Under the pieces are notes generated by a model. It was not told the origin of the DNA and did not search any database. It worked only from the letters and a program-made list of their open reading frames with translations. This document shows, one piece after another, positions 37,102 to 45,693 of a stretch of 64,000 nucleotides of DNA; within the stretch, counting starts at the first letter, position 1, and each line of letters begins with the position of its first letter. The translations under genes and the position numbers were made by a program. The stretch is from Edaphosphingomonas laterariae (GTDB taxonomy: Bacteria > Pseudomonadota > Alphaproteobacteria > Sphingomonadales > Sphingomonadaceae). The stretch spans positions 62,001 through 126,000 of the forward strand of contig NZ_FZOS01000002.1 of the NCBI RefSeq assembly GCF_900188165.1, given 5' to 3'.

Positions 37102-37176
37102 GGGCGTGTAGCTCAGTGGTAGAGCACTGTGTTGACATCGCAGGGGTCGCAAGTTCAATCCTTGCCACGCCCACCA
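37102..37176 (+). tRNA. tRNA-Val (GAC)
   Basis: A complete 75-base cloverleaf including encoded CCA. Acceptor stem GGGCGTG/CACGCCC, D arm with AGCTCAGTGGTAGAGC, anticodon stem CTGTG/CGCAG with loop TTGACAT (anticodon GAC, valine), T arm with GTTCAATC, discriminator A and CCA at 37174-37176. Confidence 0.97.
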
Positions 37177-37180
37177 TTCA

Positions 37181-37218
37181 AAAAGCCTCGGGAATCTCAC
37201 GATTTCCGAGGCTTTTTT
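37181..37218 (+). terminator. Terminator after tRNA-Val
   Basis: An inverted repeat AAAAGCCTCGG (37181-37191) with CCGAGGCTTTT (37206-37216) closes a 14-base loop and runs into TTTTTT. Confidence 0.9.
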
Positions 37219-37452
37219 ATTATTTCGGCCCGTCGGGGCTTCACCTGAAAATCAGCCCCTCCTGTGCTCATGGTGCAGTTCCGCCACGACGCGTGCGAGG
37301 GATGCGGAAATCGAGGGGCGGGGTGCTGGTCTATCCTTGGCGGGGGTGGGCATGACGGCTCATGCCACAATGGCGAGGTCCACGTCGCCCCCGGCAAGTG
37401 TCGCCCCATCATCCTGTCTGGCGATTGCGCGGCGGCGATCGTAACACGGGGC

Positions 37453-38703
37453 ATGCCGTCCAAAATAATCGCCCCGAGATCCGACGAGAGCAGCGATCGC
37501 GATCGCATTGTCGAAGAGGCGATCCGGCAGATCGCGTCGTTGGGCGTTCGCGGTGCCACCTTGCGCAGCGTGGCGGCGGGGTCCGGCTGCACCCTGGCCG
37601 GTATCGTCACCCTGTTCGGCACCAAGGACGGCCTGATCGCAGAATGCTTCAGGGAAGTGGTGAGGCGCGATCGGGAATATCTGGCGGCGCTTGCGGGCGA
37701 GGCCGCGGCGATGGCCATCGGCCCCGAACTTGCCGGGCCCTTTTTGTGGACCTTGTGCGAAGAGGCCAGCGGCGGGCGCCGCGCCGACATGCTGGTGCTT
37801 GTCGAACTGTGGGTTTCGGCGCCGTCCCATCCACATTTCGCGCCGATCTGCATCGACTGGTTGAGGGCGCGGCGTGACGCGCTGCGCAGTCTGGCGGGCC
37901 ATTTCGGGGTTGCGCCGATGGCATTCGATCTCCTTGGCCTTCACCTGCTTTCGGAGTCGGTGTTCGCCGTCAGCTGCCATTCTTCGCCCGCCTATCGCCT
38001 CATCGCGCGCGGGGGCTTCATGGAAGCCTGTGTCCGGCTGGCCGGGCTTGGCCATCAGGAGGCGCACGCCGCCATCGAGGTGACGGCCGATCACTTCTAC
38101 GCCGAACCGGATCATGTGCCTGCCAATGACGATGATGGCGGGGAAGGGCGCGGGGCCGAGGGCCGGGCGCGGATCGTCGACGCGGCGGCGGTGATCATCG
38201 AGCGGGATGGCTTTGCGGCGGTCACCAATCGCGCGGTGGCGGATCAGGCCGGGGTCTCGGTGGCGTTGACCGGCTATCACTTCAAATCGGTGGCCGAACT
38301 GGCGGTCGCCGGCATCGTGCGGGTGTTCGAGAAAACCAATGCGAACGTGCGCCGGGATGCGAAGCCGGCCGGGGCCGCCTCGTTCGCCAAGGGCATTGGC
38401 GATGCCCCACACCGTACCGGCGTCGGGCAACTCGCCAGCCGCGGCATGGCGGAGATATCGCTGGTCGCCGCGCGGAGCCCTGCCTTGGCGTTTCTCGGGC
38501 TCGCCATGCGCCGGCAGCGCGGTACGGTCACTTATGCCAGCCTCGGTGGCGATCGTTCGGGCATATCCCGGACGACTGCGGCATCGCACGCGCTCTGGTC
38601 GTCGGCGACGCTGCTGATCCAGAGCGTTCCGGGCGAGGAGGGTCTTTATGATTTCGGGGCGCAGGCGCGGGTGATGGCCAAGGCCATGTTTGATTTGTCC
38701 TGA
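37453..38703 (+). CDS. Tandem TetR-family regulator (two HTH domains)
   Basis: A 416-residue protein with two complete TetR-type units in one chain. Unit 1: HTH at about 18-65 (DRIVEEAIRQIASLGVRGATLRSVAAGSGCTLAGIVTLFGTKDGL) plus a helical ligand domain to about 215. Unit 2: HTH at about 238-285 (RARIVDAAAVIIERDGFAAVTNRAVADQAGVSVALTGYHFKSVAEL) plus a shorter ligand domain. An acidic linker (226-236) joins them. The ATG at 37453 is the only start close to the first HTH; an upstream in-frame ATG at 37264 adds a Cys-rich stretch not expected in the family. It precedes the TonB receptor on the same strand and probably controls that cluster. Confidence 0.8.
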   Translation: MPSKIIAPRSDESSDRDRIVEEAIRQIASLGVRGATLRSVAAGSGCTLAGIVTLFGTKDGLIAECFREVVRRDREYLAALAGEAAAMAIGPELAGPFLWTLCEEASGGRRADMLVLVELWVSAPSHPHFAPICIDWLRARRDALRSLAGHFGVAPMAFDLLGLHLLSESVFAVSCHSSPAYRLIARGGFMEACVRLAGLGHQEAHAAIEVTADHFYAEPDHVPANDDDGGEGRGAEGRARIVDAAAVIIERDGFAAVTNRAVADQAGVSVALTGYHFKSVAELAVAGIVRVFEKTNANVRRDAKPAGAASFAKGIGDAPHRTGVGQLASRGMAEISLVAARSPALAFLGLAMRRQRGTVTYASLGGDRSGISRTTAASHALWSSATLLIQSVPGEEGLYDFGAQARVMAKAMFDLS

Positions 38704-38763
38704 ACATCGGTTTTTATGTTGCGCCTTTAATGGCGCCGCTCCTCGCCTTTTCCTGAAAAATCG

Positions 38764-38773
38764 GGAAATTTCC
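38764..38773. promoter_or_regulatory. Candidate operator upstream of TonB receptor
   Basis: GGAAATTTCC is a perfect 10-base palindrome 53 bases before the -35 element of the proposed receptor promoter. It could be a site for the tandem-TetR protein. Short palindromes occur by chance; support is mainly position. Confidence 0.3.
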
Positions 38774-38825
38774 GTCGATGTGGTGAGCCCGTGCGCTTGT
38801 GCGAGTTTCCAGAGTCACTGAACTT

Positions 38826-38854
38826 TTGTTTTTCTGTCACACCGAGTGTACATT
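38826..38854 (+). promoter_or_regulatory. Possible promoter of the TonB receptor gene
   Basis: TTGTTT (38826-38831) and TACATT (38849-38854) are 17 bases apart in an AT-rich stretch 40 bases before the ATG. Confidence 0.4.
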
Positions 38855-38867
38855 CGTCCCGTAGCGG

Positions 38868-38888
38868 CTCCCCCGAACGAACGGGGAG
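38868..38888 (+). promoter_or_regulatory. Hairpin that can hide the Shine-Dalgarno of the TonB receptor mRNA
   Basis: CTCCCC (38868-38873) is complementary to GGGGAG (38883-38888), the ribosome site six bases before the ATG at 38895, with a 9-base loop. Folding would lower translation of the receptor. Confidence 0.4.
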
Positions 38889-38894
38889 TCGAAC

Positions 38895-41174
38895 ATGACG
38901 CGCTTTGGTGGAACATTCGGGCTTATGTGCAGCGCGGCTGCGGCTGGACTTCTGTTTTTTCCCGCGACCTCGCGGGCGAACTCCGCCGCGCCGGTAGCGG
39001 CTGACGCTGCTGATGCGGCCGACGCCGCCGAAATCGTCGTGACCGCGCAACAGCGTGAACAGCGCCTTGTCGACGTGCCGGTGCCGGTCACCCAATTGTC
39101 GGGCGAGATTCTCGACACGTTCAAGGTCCAGGGCATGGGCGATCTTTCGCTCTACACGCCCGGATTTCTAGTTCAGGAGCAGAGCGTCCAGCGTTCCGGC
39201 TTCAATCTGCGCGGCCTTACCCAGGACGATTCGAGCCCGGTTTCCGAGCCCGTGATGTCGATCTTCACCGACGGCGTGGACAATAGCCGTCAGGCCGGCG
39301 CCGTGTCCGAACTGATCGACGTCGACAATATTCAGGTCATTCGCGGGCCGCAGGGCACCCTGTTCGGCCGGGGATCGGTGATCGGCGTCCTTGCGATCGA
39401 AACGAAGCGGCCGGCCAACGATTTCGAGGCGCAGGTCAATGCCGAAGTCGGCAGCTATGACCTGTTCAACATATCCGGGGTGGTGAACGCGCCGATCGTC
39501 GACGACAAGCTCGCGGTGCGCGGCGCGGTCCGCTTCAAGAAACGCGACGGCACCGTGCGCAACCTTGCGCTGCCCGGCACGCGGCTCAACGGTGTCGACA
39601 CATTTTATGGTCGCGGATCGGTGCGCTTCAGCCCGACCGAAGCGATCATGTCCGACCTGATCTTCACCTATCAGGAGGATCATCCGCCCGCGACGCAGTT
39701 CAAGTCGATCGTCGTCGCGCCCGAAGGCGGCGATACCAGCCCCTTCACCGCATCGGCGCAGGATCGTCCCGATCAGGGCATCGACCGCAAGGTCTGGGGC
39801 CTGACCTGGGATAACCGGATCGAACTGGCCGATACGGTCGATCTGCGCTCCATCACCGGCTTCCGCAAGGTCGATGCCGAAGAACGGTGGGACGGCGACG
39901 GCACCGCTTATTCCTACATCATCGGCGATCAGCACACGAAGCAGAAGCAGATCAGCGAGGAACTGCGCGTGACCTGGGCGCCGGATCCCAGCTTCACGCT
40001 GATGGGCGGCGGCAGCTGGTTCCACGAAAAGGTGGAGGACGTGATCGGCCTGGGCCTGAACGAGCAATATATGCTCGGCAGTTTCCCGACCATCGCGGCC
40101 CCCGATCGCCCGATCGTGGCGGCGGCCACCTTCTACGGCATGCCCGTTACGGCGATGAACTATAACGCGCAGACGCGGAAGAACGACCGCACCAGCCTGG
40201 CGGCCTATGTCAACGTCTCCAAGACCTTCTTCGACCGCCTGACCATCGATGCGGGCCTGCGCTACACACATGACGAGGCGACGACCGAGGCCGCGGCCAC
40301 CCGCGTCTCGCGCGATGGCATCGCCCCCATCGCGCTGCCCAACGGCCTGTTCGGCAATTCCAACGGCGTGTTCGCGTCCTACGAAAACCCGTTCAGCTTC
40401 TGGACGCCGCGCGGCGCCGTCTCGTTCAAGGTCACGCCGGATCTCAATGTCTATGTCGGCATCGCGCGCGGCATGCGTTCGGGCGTCGTCGATGCGGTGT
40501 TCAGCCGCACGGCGGTCGGCCCGGCGACCTTCAACCTCGTCGAGCCCGAGGAGGTGGTGAATTACGAAGCGGGCGTGAAGTGGAAGTTCGGCGCGATGAA
40601 CGCCGATCTGACCTTCTTCAAATATGACTATACCAACCTGCAGGTGCGCGATCCCAATTCGCTGGTCGGCGCGTTGATCAATGCGGGTTCGGCCGAGGGC
40701 AAGGGCTTCGAAGCCTCGCTGCGCGGGGAAGTGCTGAAGGGCCTGAACCTGATCGCCAGCTATGCCTATACCGATGCGGGCTATACGAGCTTCTTCGACA
40801 GCGCGGGCAAGGATCTGTCGGGCAACCGCTTCCGCCTGTCGCCGCGCAACAAGGCGTCGCTTGGCCTTTCCTACGAAGGGGCGGTGACGGACACGCTGAA
40901 CATCACCGCGCGCGTGACCGAATTCTACCAGTCCAAGGTCTATTTCAACGCCGACAACCTGCCGCATGAATCGCAGGATGGTTACGCCGTCACCAATATC
41001 GGCGTCGGCCTGAAAAGCGCGGACGGCGGCTGGGGTGTTGAAGCCTACGTCAACAATCTGTTCGACAAGGATTATCTGCTGGATCTCGGCAATACGGGCA
41101 AGGGCTTCGGCCTGCCCACCGCCATCCGTGGCGAACCCCGCATCGCCGGCATCCGCTTCAGCCAGAATTTCTAA
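38895..41174 (+). CDS. TonB-dependent outer membrane receptor
   Basis: A 759-residue receptor. A signal peptide (about 1-28, ending ATSRANS) is followed by a TonB box (EIVVTAQQREQRLVDVPVPV), the plug domain (about 50-165; VQVIRGPQGTLFGRGSVIG-like), a 22-stranded barrel and a terminal aromatic RFSQNF. Receptors of this kind import large or scarce substrates using TonB energy. The phospholipase C gene follows after 16 bases with GGGAGGA, so the pair is an operon. The substrate is most likely a phospholipid-derived or lipid-bound compound, by context. Confidence 0.94.
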   Translation: MTRFGGTFGLMCSAAAAGLLFFPATSRANSAAPVAADAADAADAAEIVVTAQQREQRLVDVPVPVTQLSGEILDTFKVQGMGDLSLYTPGFLVQEQSVQRSGFNLRGLTQDDSSPVSEPVMSIFTDGVDNSRQAGAVSELIDVDNIQVIRGPQGTLFGRGSVIGVLAIETKRPANDFEAQVNAEVGSYDLFNISGVVNAPIVDDKLAVRGAVRFKKRDGTVRNLALPGTRLNGVDTFYGRGSVRFSPTEAIMSDLIFTYQEDHPPATQFKSIVVAPEGGDTSPFTASAQDRPDQGIDRKVWGLTWDNRIELADTVDLRSITGFRKVDAEERWDGDGTAYSYIIGDQHTKQKQISEELRVTWAPDPSFTLMGGGSWFHEKVEDVIGLGLNEQYMLGSFPTIAAPDRPIVAAATFYGMPVTAMNYNAQTRKNDRTSLAAYVNVSKTFFDRLTIDAGLRYTHDEATTEAAATRVSRDGIAPIALPNGLFGNSNGVFASYENPFSFWTPRGAVSFKVTPDLNVYVGIARGMRSGVVDAVFSRTAVGPATFNLVEPEEVVNYEAGVKWKFGAMNADLTFFKYDYTNLQVRDPNSLVGALINAGSAEGKGFEASLRGEVLKGLNLIASYAYTDAGYTSFFDSAGKDLSGNRFRLSPRNKASLGLSYEGAVTDTLNITARVTEFYQSKVYFNADNLPHESQDGYAVTNIGVGLKSADGGWGVEAYVNNLFDKDYLLDLGNTGKGFGLPTAIRGEPRIAGIRFSQNF

Positions 41175-41190
41175 CGGGAGGATTTGAAGA

Positions 41191-43290
41191 ATGACGAGTC
41201 ACGCCAGTCGCCGCCGCTTCCTGCAAGGGGCAGGCATTGCCGCGGCCGGATCGATGATGCACCCCAGCATCGCCCGCGCGCTGGCCATTCCTGCCAACCG
41301 CCGCACCGGCACGATCAAGGATGTCGAACATATCGTCATCCTGATGCAGGAAAATCGCTCGTTCGATCATTATTACGGCACGATGCGGGGCGTTCAGGGG
41401 TTTGGCGATCCGCATCCGGTGCCGCTGTCCGGCGGCCGCAAGGTGTGGGAACAGAAGGACAAGGAAGGCAAGACCATCCTGCCCTTCCATCTCGACACCA
41501 AGGCGACGGCGGCGCTCAAGGTCGCCGATCTTCCCCATGGCTGGGAGGATGCGAACGGCGCCGCGCGGCAGGGGCGCTGGGATGGCTGGATCCCCTGGAA
41601 ATCCGACCTGACGATGGGCCATTACCGGCGCGAGGATATTCCGTTCCAATATGCGCTGGCGGAAGCCTTCACCATCTGCGACGCCTATCATTGCTCGGTC
41701 CACGGGCAGACCAACCCCAACCGGCTGTTCATCTGGGCCGGCGGCAATGATCCGCGCGCCGTCGGCGGTGGCCCGGTGGTGGCCAACAGCTCGGGCGTCG
41801 CGCTCGACGTGACGTTCAAGATCACGCCGGAAATGCTGGCCGCCGCCAAGCGCCACAATATCGATCTCACCAAGATCGACGTCAGCAAGTACAAGAATTA
41901 CGGCAAGGGCCCGCGCTACACCTACAAGACCTATCCCGAACGCCTCGAAGCGGCGGGCATCAGCTGGAAGGTCTATCAGGACCCGAAGGACAATTTCATG
42001 GGCCTGACCAACCCGGCGGTCGCCTTCCAGGCCTATAATGACGCAAAGCCTGGTGAGCCGCTGCACGACAAGGCCATGTCGCGCTGGACGCTGGACGATC
42101 TTCGCGCCGATGCGATGGCGGGCAAATTGCCGCAGGTGGTGTGGATCGCCTGTTCGCAATCGGACAGCGAACATCCCGAAGGGTCCAGCCCGATCGAGGG
42201 CGCGAACTTCACCGCCCGCGTGCTCGATGCGCTGACCGCCAACCCGGACGTCTGGTCGAAGACCGTGCTTTTCCTCAACTTCGACGAAAATGACGGCTTC
42301 TACGATCATGTCACGCCGCCGGCGCCTCCGGGCATCAACCCCGATGGCAGCCGGGCCGGCGCGTCCACCGTGGATACGACCGACGATTTCCACAGCGACA
42401 AGCTGTCCTACGGCTTGAGCGTGCGCGTGCCGATGACAGTGATCTCGCCATGGAGCACGGGCGGCTGGGTCAATTCGCAGGTGTTCGATCACACCTCGGT
42501 CATCCGCTTCATCGAAACGCGCTTCGGCGTGATGGAACCCAACATCACGCCATGGCGTCGCGCGGTGTGCGGCGATCTGACCTCGGCGTTCGATTTCTCG
42601 AAGCATGAGGCACAGCGCCTGGCCCTGCCGGATACGAGCGATGCGGCGAAGCAGGTTGCCGCCGCGCTTCAATTGCCCAAGCCGGTCGCGCCCGTGCCCG
42701 GCGCATTGCCGGCGCAGGAGCCCGGCACCCGCCCGTCGCGCGCGCTGCCTTATGGCCCGGCGTTCGACGAAACGGTCGGCAATGGCAGCGTGCAACTGCG
42801 CTTCGGCAATGTCGGCAAGGCGGGGCTCGTCTATCAGGTCCATGACCTGAACGATCTCGACGCGATGCCGCGCCATTATACCGTCGAACCGGGCAAGGCG
42901 CTGGCGGGCGACTGGGCGTTCGCCGGGCAAGGCTATCATCTCCAGGTGCGCGGCCCCAATCGCTGGTATCGCGAGATGAAGGGCAGTGCCCAGTCCCACC
43001 TCGCCATCGCCACCCGCGTGGCCGGCGGCAAGGAACTCGTCGTCGAGATCACGAACAGCGGCGACGCGCCGGTGATGCTGTCGTGCCAGGATCTGCTTGG
43101 TGGCAAGCAGAAGCAGGTGGAAGCCGCCCCCGGCAAGACCAGCTGGCGCGTCGCCATCGCGTCCACCGGGCAGTGGTACGACATCGAGATCGCCGACCGC
43201 ACCGGCTCCGGCTTCCTGCGCCGCATGTCCGGCCGCGTCGAAACCGGCCGCGATTCGGTGAGCTGGCCGACGCCCGCCACGCTGGGCTGA
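41191..43290 (+). CDS. Phosphocholine-specific phospholipase C
   Basis: A 699-residue enzyme of the PlcN/PlcH group (acid-phosphatase superfamily). A Tat signal (SRRRFLQGAG, residues 6-15) exports it folded. The catalytic core begins HIVILMQENRSFDHYYGTMRGVQGF with metal-binding Glu/Asn near 54-60, and has WIACSQSDSEHPEGSSPIEGANF and FLNFDENDGFYDHVTPP. Two C-terminal beta domains (about 510-690) typical of this family follow. It hydrolyses phosphatidylcholine or sphingomyelin to phosphocholine and diacylglycerol/ceramide. It sits between a TonB receptor and an MFS carrier. No PlcR-type accessory gene is present. Confidence 0.93.
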   Translation: MTSHASRRRFLQGAGIAAAGSMMHPSIARALAIPANRRTGTIKDVEHIVILMQENRSFDHYYGTMRGVQGFGDPHPVPLSGGRKVWEQKDKEGKTILPFHLDTKATAALKVADLPHGWEDANGAARQGRWDGWIPWKSDLTMGHYRREDIPFQYALAEAFTICDAYHCSVHGQTNPNRLFIWAGGNDPRAVGGGPVVANSSGVALDVTFKITPEMLAAAKRHNIDLTKIDVSKYKNYGKGPRYTYKTYPERLEAAGISWKVYQDPKDNFMGLTNPAVAFQAYNDAKPGEPLHDKAMSRWTLDDLRADAMAGKLPQVVWIACSQSDSEHPEGSSPIEGANFTARVLDALTANPDVWSKTVLFLNFDENDGFYDHVTPPAPPGINPDGSRAGASTVDTTDDFHSDKLSYGLSVRVPMTVISPWSTGGWVNSQVFDHTSVIRFIETRFGVMEPNITPWRRAVCGDLTSAFDFSKHEAQRLALPDTSDAAKQVAAALQLPKPVAPVPGALPAQEPGTRPSRALPYGPAFDETVGNGSVQLRFGNVGKAGLVYQVHDLNDLDAMPRHYTVEPGKALAGDWAFAGQGYHLQVRGPNRWYREMKGSAQSHLAIATRVAGGKELVVEITNSGDAPVMLSCQDLLGGKQKQVEAAPGKTSWRVAIASTGQWYDIEIADRTGSGFLRRMSGRVETGRDSVSWPTPATLG

Positions 43291-43498
43291 TCGCGCGCCT
43301 CCGGCCACGCCGCTTCATCGCCAGCCTTTGGCGAAGCTGCGTGGCCGGAGAACGCTTAACGGCGGTTCCGATATCGGCCCTGCGATCGGCCATCACGTCC
43401 ACCACAAGCTTCCGAAAGCCATCGCCACCCAGATATTTTCCGGCTAGCCATGGCTCCCACAAGGCGCGCGGACGAGGCGCCACATAGGGGAGAGACGG

Positions 43499-45166
43499 AT
43501 GGCGAGCCTGCCGAACGACGTGGCCAAGCATCATGAAGCGACGCAGAGCGAAAAGCTGGTGATCGCGGCCTCGTCGCTCGGCACGGTGTTCGAATGGTAT
43601 GATTTCTACCTCTACGGCCTGCTCGCCACGATCATCACCGCCCAGTTCTTTTCGGGCGTGAACGAGACCACGGGCTTCATCTTCGCGCTGGCCGCCTTTG
43701 CCGCCGGTTTCGCCGTGCGGCCGTTCGGCGCATTGGTGTTCGGCCGGATCGGCGATCTTGTTGGCCGCAAGAACACCTTCCTCGTCACCATGGGCATCAT
43801 GGGCGTTTCGACCTTCTTGGTCGGCCTGTTGCCAAGCTATGCCACGGCCGGCGTGGCGGCGCCGATCGCCCTTGTGCTGCTGCGCCTGTTGCAGGGGCTG
43901 GCGCTGGGCGGCGAATATGGCGGGGCGGCGACCTATGTGGCCGAACATGCGCCCAACCATCGGCGCGGGCTTTACACGAGCTTCATCCAGACCACGGCGA
44001 CGCTGGGCCTGTTCGCCGCGCTGCTGGTGGTGATCGGCGTGCGCACGCTGGTGGGCGAGGCGGCGTTCGCCGATTGGGGCTGGCGCGTGCCCTTCCTCGT
44101 TTCGATCATCCTGCTTGCCGTGTCGATGTGGATCCGCCTGCAGCTCAACGAAAGCCCCGTCTTCAAGAAGATGAAGGAGGAGGGGCGGACGTCGAAGGCG
44201 CCGTTGACCGAGGCGTTCGGCCAGTGGAGCAACCTCAAGGTGGTCATCATCGCGCTGGTCGGCGCGGTCGCCGGGCAGGCGGTGATCTGGTACACCGGCC
44301 AGTTCTACGCCCTGTTCTTCCTGGAAAAGACGCTGAAGGTGGATGGGGCGACCACCAATATCCTGACGGCGATCGCGCTGGCGCTGGCGACGCCTGCCTT
44401 CGTGTTCTTCGGCTGGCTGTCCGATCGGATCGGGCGCAAGCCGATCATCCTCACCGGCTGCCTGCTGGCCGCGCTCACCTATTTCCCGCTGTTCGAGGCG
44501 CTTTCGAAGGCGGCGAACCCGGCGCTGCACGCCGCGCAGGCGAGCGCGCCGGTGGTGGTGATCGCCGATCCCGCCGATTGTTCGGTGCAGTTCGATCCGG
44601 TGGGGCGCAACCGGTTCGACAGCAAATCCTGCGATATCGCCAAATCCTATCTGGCCAAGGCCGGTATTTCCTACACCAACGAAGCCGCGCCGGCCGGCAG
44701 CGTGGCGCAGGTGCGGATCGGCGACATGGCGATCGCGTCGGTCGATCCGGATCTTGCCGCCGGGCCGCACCGGGGCGAGGCGATCGCGGACTTCCAGGGG
44801 CAGCTGAAGGCCGCGCTCGACGCCGTGGGCTATCCGGCCAAGGCCGATCCCGCCGCGATCGACAAGGTGATGGTGGTGGCGATCCTCACCATCCTCGTCC
44901 TCTATGTGACGATGGTCTATGGCCCGATCGCGGCGTTGCTGGTGGAACTGTTCCCCACCCGCATCCGCTACACATCGATGTCGCTGCCTTACCATATCGG
45001 CAACGGCTGGTTCGGCGGCTTCCTGCCGACGACGGCGTTCGCGATGGTCGCCGCCACGGGCGATATCTATTACGGGCTATGGTATCCGATCGTCGTCGCC
45101 GCGATCACGCTGGTGGCGGGGTTGCTGTTCCTGCCCGAAACCTACCGCCGCAATATCGACGACTGA
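43499..45166 (+). CDS. MFS transporter, metabolite:H+ symporter (MHS) family
   Basis: A 555-residue carrier. GTVFEWYDFYLYGLLA and FGRIGDLVGRKNTFL are diagnostic of the MHS branch (ProP, shikimate, alpha-ketoglutarate carriers). Membrane segments occupy the protein except for an unusual hydrophilic insert, about residues 335-455, between TM9 and TM10, with two cysteines (C361, C378) and no membrane segment; it should lie outside the cytoplasm. GGGGAGAGACGG precedes the ATG. It follows plc by 208 bases and may import choline, phosphocholine or another phospholipid breakdown product; this is inferred from context. Confidence 0.85.
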   Translation: MASLPNDVAKHHEATQSEKLVIAASSLGTVFEWYDFYLYGLLATIITAQFFSGVNETTGFIFALAAFAAGFAVRPFGALVFGRIGDLVGRKNTFLVTMGIMGVSTFLVGLLPSYATAGVAAPIALVLLRLLQGLALGGEYGGAATYVAEHAPNHRRGLYTSFIQTTATLGLFAALLVVIGVRTLVGEAAFADWGWRVPFLVSIILLAVSMWIRLQLNESPVFKKMKEEGRTSKAPLTEAFGQWSNLKVVIIALVGAVAGQAVIWYTGQFYALFFLEKTLKVDGATTNILTAIALALATPAFVFFGWLSDRIGRKPIILTGCLLAALTYFPLFEALSKAANPALHAAQASAPVVVIADPADCSVQFDPVGRNRFDSKSCDIAKSYLAKAGISYTNEAAPAGSVAQVRIGDMAIASVDPDLAAGPHRGEAIADFQGQLKAALDAVGYPAKADPAAIDKVMVVAILTILVLYVTMVYGPIAALLVELFPTRIRYTSMSLPYHIGNGWFGGFLPTTAFAMVAATGDIYYGLWYPIVVAAITLVAGLLFLPETYRRNIDD

Positions 45167-45169
45167 GGA

Positions 45170-45625
45170 TCAGCTGTCCGGGCGCCGGCGGATCAGCGCC
45201 ATGCGCAGGCAGCGGCAGACGACTTCGTCACGCTGGTTCCACAGTTCGTGGCGGAAGGTGACGATGCCGGCATCGGGGCGCGAACGGCTGTCCTTCAGGT
45301 CCGCCACCTCGGTTTCGGCGCGCATCGTATCGCCGATGAACACGGGCTTCGGCATGACCAGCTTGTCATAGCCGAGATTGGCGACCAGCGTGCCGAGCGT
45401 CGTTTCCTGAACCGAAAGGCCGACCATCAAGGCGAAGGTGAAGGTGCCGTTGACGAGGATCTGGCCGAACTCGCTGGCCCTTGCCGCCTCGACATCGATG
45501 TGCATCGGCTGGGCATTATATGTCATCGTCGAGAAAAGCAGGTTGTCGGTTTCGGTGACCGTGCGACGGATTTCATGCGTGATCCGATCGCCAACCTTCC
45601 AGTCTTCATACCAACGCCCAGCCAC
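45170..45625 (-). CDS. MaoC-family (R)-hydratase/dehydratase
   Basis: A 151-residue hot-dog-fold protein with the MaoC pattern RTVTETDNLLFSTMTYNAQPMHIDVEAARAS (catalytic Asp/His in the QPMHID segment), then GDTMRAETEVADLKDSRSRPDAGIVTFRHELWNQRDEVV. Such proteins hydrate enoyl-CoAs. It is the last gene of the isovalerate-catabolic operon, 68 bases after mccA, and ends 3 bases from the convergent MHS carrier. A crotonase-type 3-methylglutaconyl-CoA hydratase is not in the operon, so this protein may supply a hydratase step; that is inference. Confidence 0.87.
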   Translation of the reverse strand: MAGRWYEDWKVGDRITHEIRRTVTETDNLLFSTMTYNAQPMHIDVEAARASEFGQILVNGTFTFALMVGLSVQETTLGTLVANLGYDKLVMPKPVFIGDTMRAETEVADLKDSRSRPDAGIVTFRHELWNQRDEVVCRCLRMALIRRRPDS

Positions 45626-45693
45626 TATCCATCCCCTGCTTTCGATTTGTTGATCGCTTGCTTGCCACGGCCAATGTTAACGGATGGCGAAGG

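Noticed and set aside
37102-37176. tRNA-Val as an integration site for the 37-45 kb cluster
   Set aside because: No integrase, no visible direct repeat of the tRNA 3' end, and composition of the cluster is like the rest of the genome.
39168-40967. Minus-strand frame across the TonB receptor gene
   Set aside because: Composition typical of antisense shadows; the sense strand has a full receptor.
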